Assembly (NCBI GenBank): GCA_964559835.1
Contig: CAZLJE010000064.1
Coordinates: 1 to 14,713 of the forward strand
DNA: 14,713 bases
Direction of reading: 5' to 3'
DNA from: DAISJI01 sp964559835
GTDB lineage: Bacteria > Acidobacteriota > Terriglobia > Terriglobales > Acidobacteriaceae
In this document: positions 6,891 to 13,188 of the stretch, piece by piece
How positions within the stretch are numbered: the stretch's first letter is position 1
Layout of the letters: each line of letters begins with the position of its first letter
Notes under the pieces: model-generated
What the model saw: only the letters and a program-made list of their open reading frames with translations
Database searches by the model: none
What the model was told of the DNA's origin: nothing
Translations under genes and position numbers: made by a program

Positions 6891-6921
6891 TTGACCAGCA
6901 CGGGAGTAACAGTGCTATAAA
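6891..6921 (+). promoter_or_regulatory. Sigma-70 type extended -10 promoter of the pilus operon
   Basis: TTGACC (6891-6896, five of six to the -35 consensus) is followed 19 nt later by TATAAA (6916-6921, five of six to the -10). TG at 6913-6914 makes an extended -10 (TGCTATAAA), which compensates for the long spacer. Transcription would begin near 6928, about 160 nt before the HTH gene. It is the best promoter match I found in the window and stands just ahead of the HTH-pilMNOP run. Confidence 0.55.
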
Positions 6922-6967
6922 CTCCTCCGCTCAAGGTTTTCCCCCCGAGACAGCAGAGGATTTTCCT

Positions 6968-7045
6968 CTTTGGTGCCTGTTTTTTCGAACGGGTATGTAA
7001 GTCGACGTTCGGGCGCCAAGGTCGCAGTTCACCCCCAGTGGGGTG
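6968..7045 (+). promoter_or_regulatory. Structured 5' leader of the pilus operon
   Basis: Within the predicted leader, 6968-6977 pairs with 7012-7021 (10 bp including two G-U). Directly stacked inside it, CGAACG (6986-6991) pairs with CGTTCG (7006-7011). The right-hand arms are contiguous, while the left has an 8-nt U-rich bulge (6978-6985) and the apical loop is 14 nt. A second hairpin, CACCCC (7030-7035) with GGGGTG (7040-7045), follows and ends about 40 nt before the first start codon. There is no terminator T-run. It could be a regulatory leader; I cannot match it to a named riboswitch class. Confidence 0.45.
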
Positions 7046-7085
7046 CGGGTGGCGTTCTACCTCCGTTGAAAGGGCTAGCGAGTTT

Positions 7086-7367
7086 ATGGCCGAGTCGCGT
7101 GAAGTAATGAATATTCGCCAGGCCTCCCAATACCTGGGCGTGAGTCCTGACACGCTCTACAAGTACGTGTATGAGGAGAAGATCCCGGCCTTCAAGCTGG
7201 GGAACCGCTGGCGTTTCAAAAAGTCCAAGCTCGACCAATGGATGGAAGAGAAGAGCACGATGACAACCCCGTCACGCGCAAAAGCGGCGCGCGCCGGGGA
7301 CCCCGGCTGGGAAAGCCGTGAGAAGAAGAAACCCAAAGCCGCGCACGTGGCGGCCGGCGGGCGATAG
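7086..7367 (+). CDS. Excisionase-type helix-turn-helix protein at the head of the pilus operon
   Basis: This 93-residue protein carries a compact HTH_17/BldC-like domain at about residues 8-58: MNIRQASQYLGVSPDTLYKYV, then the wing KIPAFKLGNRWRFKKSKLDQWMEE. The rest is a basic, disordered Lys/Arg/Ala tail (KAARA...REKKKPKAAHVAAGG) that could add non-specific DNA contact. ATG at 7086 is preferred; an AAAGGG lies 11 nt upstream, which is a loose spacing, and an internal ATG at 7107 directly before the domain is the alternative. The gene ends 8 nt before pilM and is almost certainly co-transcribed with it. Such domains bind DNA as small regulators, so autoregulation or control of the pilus genes is plausible. 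It is not a phage excisionase by context, as no integrase is present. Confidence 0.85.
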   Translation: MAESREVMNIRQASQYLGVSPDTLYKYVYEEKIPAFKLGNRWRFKKSKLDQWMEEKSTMTTPSRAKAARAGDPGWESREKKKPKAAHVAAGGR

Positions 7368-7375
7368 GGGCGAAT

Positions 7376-8428
7376 ATGTTTGGTGGAAGCAAAACAATCG
7401 TCGGGCTCGATATCGGCTCCAGTTGCATCAAGGCCGTCGAGCTGAAGCGCACACGCGGGGGGATCGAACTGGCCCACCTGGGTGTGGAGCCGCTCTCCTC
7501 GGACGTCGTGGTGGATTCCATGATCATGGACTCGCCCAGCGTCTCCACGGCCATTACCAAGTTGTTCAATGAATCGGCGATCAAGACCAAGTCGGTGGCG
7601 ACCAGCGTCAGCGGGCACTCGGTCATCGTAAAGCGGATTTCGGTTTCGACGATGTCGGAAGACCAGCTCGCCGACAGCATCAAGCAGGAAGCGGCGCAGC
7701 ACATCCCGTTCGACATCGACGTGGTGAACATCGACTACCAGATCCTGTCGGAGGACCTGACCGGTCCGCAGATGGACGTTTTGCTGGTGGCGGTGAAGAA
7801 GGACAAGATCCTCAACTACACCAACGTGCTGAACATGGCCGGCAAGGCGCCGTCGGTGGTCGACATCGACGCTTTCGCGCTGCAGAACTGCTACGAATAC
7901 AACTACGAGCCCGCCCCCGGCTCGACCGTGGCCCTGCTCAACCTCGGCGCCAGCGTGATGAACATCAACATCGTGAAGGGCTCGACGCCGCTGTTCACGC
8001 GCGACGTCAGCGTCGGCGGCCACCAGTACACCGATTCGCTGCAGAAGGAGCTCGACCTGAGCTTCGACGACGCCGAAGCCCTCAAGCTCGGGCAGAAGGT
8101 GGGCACGGTCAGCGAAGACGCCAAGGTCCCGATCCTGCAGCAGGTGACGGAGATTATCGTGCTCGAGATCCAGAAGACATTCGATTTCTTCCGCGCCACC
8201 GCCGCCGGCGAGCACATCGAGCGCATTTACCTGGCCGGCGGTTCGTCCAAGGTGTCGGGCCTGATCGAAGCCTTGCGCCAGGAGTTCTCGCTCCCGGTCG
8301 AGGTGCTCAACCCGTTCGCCCGCATCGCGTACGCCGAAGGCAGCCCGATGGCGGAAATGATCGGGAACAACGCGGGACAACTCGCGGTAGCCGTGGGATT
8401 GGCCCTTAGGAGTTTTGAAGACCTATGA
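7376..8428 (+). CDS. pilM: Type IV pilus assembly protein PilM
   Basis: This 350-residue actin-like ATP-binding protein forms the cytoplasmic ring of the type IV pilus alignment complex and binds the N-terminus of PilN. Visible motifs are the phosphate-1 loop VGLDIGSSCIKAVEL (9-23), the phosphate-2 region LLNLGASVMNINIV (187-200) and the adenosine motif IYLAGGSSKVSGL (284-296). QEAAQHIPFDIDVV (104-117) is typical of PilM. The length equals that of proteobacterial PilM. AGGGG stands 5 nt before the ATG. The stop codon overlaps the pilN start by 4 nt (ATGA), which points to translational coupling. The gene order pilM-N-O-P-Q confirms the call. Confidence 0.96.
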   Translation: MFGGSKTIVGLDIGSSCIKAVELKRTRGGIELAHLGVEPLSSDVVVDSMIMDSPSVSTAITKLFNESAIKTKSVATSVSGHSVIVKRISVSTMSEDQLADSIKQEAAQHIPFDIDVVNIDYQILSEDLTGPQMDVLLVAVKKDKILNYTNVLNMAGKAPSVVDIDAFALQNCYEYNYEPAPGSTVALLNLGASVMNINIVKGSTPLFTRDVSVGGHQYTDSLQKELDLSFDDAEALKLGQKVGTVSEDAKVPILQQVTEIIVLEIQKTFDFFRATAAGEHIERIYLAGGSSKVSGLIEALRQEFSLPVEVLNPFARIAYAEGSPMAEMIGNNAGQLAVAVGLALRSFEDL

Positions 8429-9024
8429 TCCGCATAAACCTGCTGGGCGTTCCCAAAGCGAAGAGAGGCAAGCGTGGCGGTGGCGGCTCCCTGCCCGGTG
8501 TGGGCGGCGGCGCGCCGAACATGCTGGTGGTGCTGCTTGTCCTGGCGGCGCTGGCCGCCGGCGGCAACTGGTACTACTACAACATGCTGCAAAGGGATGC
8601 GGTCAAGCTGCAGAACCAGATCGACGAGGCGAAGCGCGAGAACCTGCGGCTGGCCGACATCAAGACCAAGTACCTCGAGCTGGAGAAGCAGAAGGACCTG
8701 TACGAGCGGCGGGTGAACGTCATCCACCAGCTTCAGGAAAACCAGAAGGGTCCCTCAACGCTGCTGAGCATGATCGGCGATACGGTCAACAAGTCGGACG
8801 CGGTGTGGCTCAACTCCATGCGCGAGGACGGCAACAACATCACGCTCGACGGGGTGGCCCTGAGCGTGGATGCGGTGGCCAACCTGATGCGGAACCTGAA
8901 GTCGTCAGGGTATTTCAAGAACATCGAGATCAAGACTACGTACCAGGACGACGGAGTGAAGGACATGTCGGCGTTTTCCTTCATGCTCGTCTGCGAGCGT
9001 AACAGTCAGAACCCGAAGAGCTAG
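8425..9024 (+). CDS. pilN: Type IV pilus assembly protein PilN
   Basis: This 199-residue inner-membrane protein begins with MIRINLLG, the conserved peptide that docks into PilM. A Lys/Arg/Gly-rich stretch follows at residues 10-30 (KAKRGKRGGGGS...GGGAPN), longer than I expect in proteobacterial PilN. A transmembrane helix (about 33-50, MLVVLLVLAALAAGG) leads to a periplasmic coiled coil (about 55-110), then a ferredoxin-like domain with VWLNSM and NITLDGVALS. The gene overlaps pilM by 4 nt and is followed by pilO after 9 nt. PilN pairs with PilO to connect the cytoplasmic ring to PilP and PilQ. Confidence 0.93.
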   Translation: MIRINLLGVPKAKRGKRGGGGSLPGVGGGAPNMLVVLLVLAALAAGGNWYYYNMLQRDAVKLQNQIDEAKRENLRLADIKTKYLELEKQKDLYERRVNVIHQLQENQKGPSTLLSMIGDTVNKSDAVWLNSMREDGNNITLDGVALSVDAVANLMRNLKSSGYFKNIEIKTTYQDDGVKDMSAFSFMLVCERNSQNPKS

Positions 9025-9033
9025 GCGGCGCAT

Positions 9034-9660
9034 ATGGCGAAGTTCACAGATTTACCGGGCAAAGTCCAGTTGGCCATCGTGGTCGGCCTGCTGGTAGTCG
9101 TTACGGGAGCCCTGTACTGGTTCGTCTACCAGGACATGGACACCAAGAACCGCGCGGCGCGCGCGACCCTGAAGGCCAAGGAGGACGAGAACGCCGCCCT
9201 CCGGCCGTACGCCGACAAGAAGGCGGACATGGAGCGCCGCATCGCCACGCTGAAGGACCAGCTCGAGCAGATGAAGCGCATCGTGCCCGACGAAAAGGAA
9301 GCGCCGCAGTTCATGGAGATGATGCAGGCCGAAGCGCGCAAGGCGGGCATCGAGATCCGCCGCTACGAAGCGCTCGCGAGCTCGTCGAAGGAGTTTTACA
9401 CCGAGGTCCCGTGGGACATCGACATCGACGGCCCCTACTACTCCATCCTGCGGTTCTTCGACAACGTCGGCCACCTCGACCGGATCGTGAACGTGTCGAA
9501 CCTGAGGATGGCAAGCGTGAGAAAGCCGGGCGAAGCCGGTGTACACAAGCAGTACCAGTACGCTCCGACAGAAAGCGTCGTGGTGGGCTGCCAGACAACC
9601 ACGTTTTTCAGTCGTGAACCTCAGGCCGCGGCGGCTGCTCCTGCTCCGGCAAAGAAGTAG
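9034..9660 (+). CDS. pilO: Type IV pilus assembly protein PilO
   Basis: This 208-residue inner-membrane protein has a short cytoplasmic N-terminus, a transmembrane helix at about 11-31 (VQLAIVVGLLVVVTGALYWFV), a periplasmic coiled coil at about 36-85 and a ferredoxin-like domain. The domain contains IVPDEKEAPQFMEMMQAEA (88-106) and the PilO-type WDIDIDGPYYSILRFFDNVG (128-147). The C-terminus ends in an Ala/Pro tail. It partners PilN and contacts PilP in the periplasm. The gene lies 9 nt after pilN with no strong Shine-Dalgarno, so coupled translation is likely. Confidence 0.93.
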   Translation: MAKFTDLPGKVQLAIVVGLLVVVTGALYWFVYQDMDTKNRAARATLKAKEDENAALRPYADKKADMERRIATLKDQLEQMKRIVPDEKEAPQFMEMMQAEARKAGIEIRRYEALASSSKEFYTEVPWDIDIDGPYYSILRFFDNVGHLDRIVNVSNLRMASVRKPGEAGVHKQYQYAPTESVVVGCQTTTFFSREPQAAAAAPAPAKK

Positions 9661-9668
9661 AGGAATCC

Positions 9669-10286
9669 ATGAAGGCACGGAAACTGATCTCGATGTGCTT
9701 GCTCACCGGCCTGGCTGCAGCCGCGCAAACGGCGCCGCCTAGCCAGAAGGTCGCATCCGACAGCGCCAAACCGACCGCCACGCAGGCGACAAAGCCGGTG
9801 GCTGCTGCGGCGAAGCCGATGGCCGCGCCCGCGAAGCCGATACCTGCGCAGGCAAAGCCGATGGCTGCGCCGAAACCAGTCACAACGGCCGCCAAGACGA
9901 AAGCCGCCGCCCGGAAGCCTGCGACGAATGCCGCAGCCAAGACGCCGGCCACGACGGCGAAGGCGCCCAACAAGCGCGATCCGTTCATCAGCCCGGTGCG
10001 CGAAGGCGGCGTCGGGGGTCCGGATTGTACGGTCGGTAAGAAGTGCCTGGCTATCGACACCATCCTGCTGCGCGGAATCGTGCGCTCGCCGGGCGGCTCG
10101 ATCGCGGTGGTGGAGAGTTCGACGCGCAAGGTCACTTACTTCCTGCGCGAGAACGATCCGGTGTTCAACGGCTACGTGGTGAAGATCACACCGGACACGG
10201 TCATGTTCCGCGAGAACGTCGTCGATCGCTTCGGCAAACAGAGCACACGAGACATCCCGAAGCGGGTTTCCGCCCCGCCGGTGTAG
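9669..10286 (+). CDS. pilP: Type IV pilus protein PilP with long Lys/Pro/Ala linker
   Basis: This 205-residue periplasmic protein links the PilN/PilO inner-membrane complex to the PilQ secretin. A signal-like N-terminus (MKARKLISMCLLTGLAAAAQ) precedes a linker at about 22-101 built from AKP and AAP units (AKPMAAPAKPIPAQAKPMAAP). The PilP domain begins with KRDPFISP (102-109) and contains LRGIVRSPGGSIAVVES and YFLRENDPVFNGYVVKI. Cys 120 and Cys 126 (DCTVGKKC) could form a disulfide. Proteobacterial PilP is a lipoprotein; here Cys 10 is not in a good lipobox, so a soluble or signal-anchored form is likelier. AGAGGA precedes the ATG by 4 nt and pilO ends 8 nt before it. Confidence 0.88.
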   Translation: MKARKLISMCLLTGLAAAAQTAPPSQKVASDSAKPTATQATKPVAAAAKPMAAPAKPIPAQAKPMAAPKPVTTAAKTKAAARKPATNAAAKTPATTAKAPNKRDPFISPVREGGVGGPDCTVGKKCLAIDTILLRGIVRSPGGSIAVVESSTRKVTYFLRENDPVFNGYVVKITPDTVMFRENVVDRFGKQSTRDIPKRVSAPPV

Positions 10287-10301
10287 TGGCGGGAGAGTGA
10301 T

Positions 10302-10384
10302 CGCGGCCGAGGGCGGCCGCGGTACAAAACCAGAGTTTTTGTACAGAACAAAGTTTTTTACAAGCAGTACGCAGTTTCAGTACT
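10302..10384 (+). promoter_or_regulatory. Cluster of three hairpins between pilP and pilQ
   Basis: Three inverted repeats follow one another. CGCGGCCG at 10302-10309 pairs perfectly with 10314-10321 over a 4-nt loop. GTACAAAA at 10322-10329 pairs perfectly with 10337-10344 over a 7-nt loop, starting at the very next base. AGTAC at 10366-10370 pairs with 10380-10384. The second and the spacer after it are strikingly AT-rich for this genome (10322-10364). The first hairpin has no immediate T-run, but T-runs occur at 10336-10340 and 10354-10359. An attenuator, a processing site or a weak terminator in the pil operon are all possible. Confidence 0.5.
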
Positions 10385-10390
10385 CGGCCG

Positions 10391-10419
10391 AACCCATGGG
10401 TGCAGTAACCCTCATGGTT
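10391..10419. promoter_or_regulatory. Palindrome and hairpin upstream of pilQ
   Basis: ACCCATGGGT at 10392-10401 is a perfect 10-bp palindrome. The surrounding AACC-ATG can also pair with CAT-GGTT ending at 10419, with one bulged base. It lies about 130-140 nt before the pilQ start. It could be a dimeric protein site or part of the pilQ leader fold. The remaining bases to 10532 carry no clear promoter. Confidence 0.3.
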
Positions 10420-10532
10420 CCGAAACCGCGATTGATGCGGCATTCGGGCCGGAGGGCGGCTAATCTTGACGCGGCGAACGTAGCGCACACGCACACAGGC
10501 GTCGTTTGACCCTGCGCGTGGGGAGACACGAG

Positions 10533-12995
10533 ATGAGGCTGAAGCAACTGCTGGGTGTAATTTTCCTGACGCTGTTCGTGAGCGCCACGGCGCTGGCTGC
10601 GACTTCGCAGCTGACGAACGTCAACGTGACAGGTCAGGGTCACGCGACCACCGTTCTGTTGCATGCGAACGGCGCTTTCACCCACACCGAATACCGACCC
10701 GTCGACAACCTGTTGTTGATCGATCTCGCGGGCGTGACCGCCGGCAAGCTCAAGGACACAGCCGAAGCGGTTAACAAGCCCGGTGTCGCCTCCTACCGGG
10801 TCCTCGCCTACACCGGCGCCAATGGTTCGGAAGTGGCGCGGGTCGAGTTGACGCTCAGCCCCGGCGCAGTCGTGGACGTCGTGCCCGTCACCAACGGGTT
10901 GGAAGTCCGCGTCTCCGCGACCGCCGCCGCGCCTGTTGCCGCCCATGTGGCGGCTGACAAACCATCGGTCGCTGTCGAGAAACCGGCCGTCGTTGCCGAG
11001 AAGCCGACCGTCGCTGCCAAGACGCCTGTGCCGGAGAAGCAAGTTGCCTCCGCTCACACTATCCAGGTGAAGCATGTCTCCGTGCTGCGCGGCAAGAGCG
11101 GCATGGAAGTGGAGATCACTGCGTCCGCGCCGGTCACGCCGAAGGTGATGAAGCTGACTGCGCCCGACCGCCTCGTGCTCGATCTTCCCAATACTCTGCC
11201 GGTCGGCGTTCAGCGCCCGATCCTTGTCAATGGACGCGAGATCAAAGCCGTGCGCGTGGGCCGCTACCAGACCGATCCGCCCGTCACGCGTGTGGTCGTC
11301 GATCTGGTCTCGCCGCAGGATTATGAGATCGGCAACACCGGGAACAAGCTGTCGCTTCGTCTGCACGCCGCCGTGGCTCAGACAGAAACACCGGCAACAC
11401 CGGCTACGCCAGTCATGACCGCTGCTGCGCAAAGTGCGCCGCCGGTGGCACAGCCTGTGCCGGTTGCAGAAAAGCAACCCGTTGCACAATTGAAGCCGGC
11501 CGTCGCGCAGGAATTCGTAGTCGCCGAACCGATGACGGTAACGAAACCCGCGGCTCCCGAAACACCGGCGGTCGAGGCGAAATCAAATGCGGACGCCGCG
11601 GCGAAAGTCATGAGCGCCAACACGCAGGGCCGTCCGGATGCAATCCTGGCTCCGCCAACGAGCGCGACATTAGCGCAGCCCGTGGCCGCGAACCTGGCCG
11701 CCCAGCAGCAACAACAGACCGCACAGCGTCCGACGCAGCAGCCCGGCGCTGCCGGTCGCTACACCGGGGAACCGATCTCGGTGAACCTGAAGGACGTCGA
11801 CCTCAAAGACTTCTTCCGACTGATTCACGAGATCAGCGGATTGAACATCATCCTGGACCCGAACGTTAAGGGCACGCTCACCCTCGTACTCGACGACGTT
11901 CCGTGGGACCAGGCGCTCGACATCGTGCTGCAGAACAACGGGCTCGATAAGCGGCTCGAGGGCAACGTGCTCCGCATCGCGACCCGCGAGACCTTCCGCG
12001 CTGAAGCGGAAGGCCGTCGCGCACAGCAGGAAGCGCAGGCGCTGTCCGTCGACAAGACGCAGTACACCCACTTCCTCAGCTACGCCCGGGCCGCCGATGT
12101 GATGCCGATCGTGAAGAAGTTCCTGTCGGCGCGCGGCGACGTCATCGCCGATCCGCGCACGAACGCACTGATCGTCACCGACATCCCGAGCACCATCCCC
12201 GATGTGCAGCGCATCCTGCGCGAGTTGGACCGCAAGACGATGCAGGTGGAGATCGAAGCTCGCGTGGTCGCCGCGACCCGCAACTTCGCCCGCGATATCG
12301 GCGTGCAACTTGGATTCGGTACTGGTAACAAGGTGTCCGCCGTCGGCGGCGCTGGAGCGGTGGGAACCTCACCGTTGCAGGTGAACATCGCGAACCCGGC
12401 GTACTTCGTGACTGGACAGGCGATTCCGCTGTTCTCGAATCTCGGCGCTGTGGGTGCGACTTCCGGCATCAGCTTCAGCAACGCGACCTCGAACTACCGC
12501 GTGGATGCCATCCTGACCATGGCCGAGAGCCGCGGCCTGCTGAAGATCCTGTCCCGCCCGCGTGTCGTGACGCAGAACAATATGCTGGCGACGGTAAAGC
12601 AGGGCGTCCGCATCCCGGTCGTAACGGCTGCCCAGTTGGGTGGGCCGCCGACTACAACTTACGTAGAAGCGGCGCTTCGCCTCCAGGTGACACCGCAGAT
12701 CACGGCGGAGAACACCATCTTCATGAACCTGGAAGTGGAGAACACCACGCCTGACTTCGGCCATGCGATCCAAGGCAACCCGTCGCTGATCACGCAGTCG
12801 GAAACGACACAGGTGCTCGTTACCGACGGCGGAACGGTCGCCATCGGCGGCGTTATCCAGACGCAGAACTCGGTCAACATCTTCCAGGTCCCGCTGCTGG
12901 GCGACATCCCGGTGCTCGGAAACCTGTTCAAGCACCGGTCGGTATCGACCTCGACGCAGGAGCTGATCTTCTTCATCACTCCCAAGATCGTCTAA
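10533..12995 (+). CDS. pilQ: Type IV pilus secretin PilQ
   Basis: This 820-residue outer-membrane secretin forms the pore through which the pilus exits. The signal peptide ends ALA at 20-22. Two AMIN domains (about 27-127 and 178-278), which bind peptidoglycan, are separated by a linker of KP/AV units (130-175). A second Pro/Ala/Gln-rich linker (281-410) leads to the STN/N0 domain (413-487, ISVNLKDVDLKDFFRL), an N1 domain (508-565, ADPRTNALIVTD) and the secretin core (about 570-820), ending in the signature VPLLGDIPVLGNLFK and FFITPKIV. ATG at 10533 has GGGGAG 7 nt upstream and starts the signal peptide; the frame is open to 10506 but with only a TTG. The length fits PilQ. The preceding 246-nt gap breaks the tight packing of the operon. 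Confidence 0.96.
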   Translation: MRLKQLLGVIFLTLFVSATALAATSQLTNVNVTGQGHATTVLLHANGAFTHTEYRPVDNLLLIDLAGVTAGKLKDTAEAVNKPGVASYRVLAYTGANGSEVARVELTLSPGAVVDVVPVTNGLEVRVSATAAAPVAAHVAADKPSVAVEKPAVVAEKPTVAAKTPVPEKQVASAHTIQVKHVSVLRGKSGMEVEITASAPVTPKVMKLTAPDRLVLDLPNTLPVGVQRPILVNGREIKAVRVGRYQTDPPVTRVVVDLVSPQDYEIGNTGNKLSLRLHAAVAQTETPATPATPVMTAAAQSAPPVAQPVPVAEKQPVAQLKPAVAQEFVVAEPMTVTKPAAPETPAVEAKSNADAAAKVMSANTQGRPDAILAPPTSATLAQPVAANLAAQQQQQTAQRPTQQPGAAGRYTGEPISVNLKDVDLKDFFRLIHEISGLNIILDPNVKGTLTLVLDDVPWDQALDIVLQNNGLDKRLEGNVLRIATRETFRAEAEGRRAQQEAQALSVDKTQYTHFLSYARAADVMPIVKKFLSARGDVIADPRTNALIVTDIPSTIPDVQRILRELDRKTMQVEIEARVVAATRNFARDIGVQLGFGTGNKVSAVGGAGAVGTSPLQVNIANPAYFVTGQAIPLFSNLGAVGATSGISFSNATSNYRVDAILTMAESRGLLKILSRPRVVTQNNMLATVKQGVRIPVVTAAQLGGPPTTTYVEAALRLQVTPQITAENTIFMNLEVENTTPDFGHAIQGNPSLITQSETTQVLVTDGGTVAIGGVIQTQNSVNIFQVPLLGDIPVLGNLFKHRSVSTSTQELIFFITPKIV

Positions 12996-13022
12996 CCTAA
13001 GCGGACAACCAACCACTTAGCC

Positions 13023-13056
13023 AGCCCCCGCGATCGGAGCGGGGGCTTTTAGTTTG
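13023..13056 (+). terminator. Rho-independent terminator after pilQ
   Basis: A perfect 9-bp GC-rich stem, AGCCCCCGC (13023-13031) with GCGGGGGCT (13039-13047), has a 7-nt loop and is followed by TTTTAGTTT. It lies 27 nt past the pilQ stop and closes the pilus operon. Confidence 0.88.
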
Positions 13057-13088
13057 GTGATTTACTGATTTGTGATTTGGTGATTGAG
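13053..13088. repeat. TGATT repeat with 7-8 bp spacing
   Basis: TGATT recurs at 13058, 13066, 13073 and 13081, that is at 8, 7 and 8 bp intervals, and TTTGGTGATT occurs twice (13053-13062 and 13076-13085). The stretch is unusually T-rich for the region. It starts in the tail of the pilQ terminator and has no coding role. Confidence 0.6.
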
Positions 13089-13124
13089 TCGAATCGGGTA
13101 TCGAGATCAGACGTCCCTCAACGC

Positions 13125-13166
13125 GGAAATCGGAAGTCGCAAATTGGAAATGCAAACCGGAACCGG
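13125..13166. repeat. Degenerate 7-bp tandem repeat before the M24 peptidase
   Basis: Six consecutive heptamers can be laid out with exact period 7. The first is GGAAATC; units 2 to 4 differ from it by one or two bases (GGAAGTC, GCAAATT, GGAAATG) and the last two have drifted further. The repeat ends 22 nt before the chosen start codon of the M24 peptidase. Open frames through it are likely chance. Confidence 0.65.
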
Positions 13167-13188
13167 TGGGGTCATTTACTCTCACCGT

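Noticed and set aside
6299..7153. 284-codon minus-strand open frame across the gap before the pilus operon
   Set aside because: It overlaps the 3' end of the S41 gene and the HTH gene, has no Shine-Dalgarno or recognisable domain, and its composition (scattered Cys, Arg, Ser) looks like antisense translation of GC-rich DNA.
7157..8380. 407-codon minus-strand open frame opposite pilM
   Set aside because: It is an exact shadow of pilM, rich in His, Arg, Asp and Val as expected for antisense of a GC-rich gene, and pilM itself is certain.
10377..11489. 370-codon minus-strand open frame opposite pilQ
   Set aside because: It mirrors the AMIN and linker part of pilQ; it is His/Arg/Asp/Gly-rich low-complexity sequence with no domain.
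13084..13188. N-terminal extension of the M24 peptidase through the 7-bp repeat
   Set aside because: The extension has no family-like sequence and is mostly repeat; the family normally starts near the ATG at 13189.
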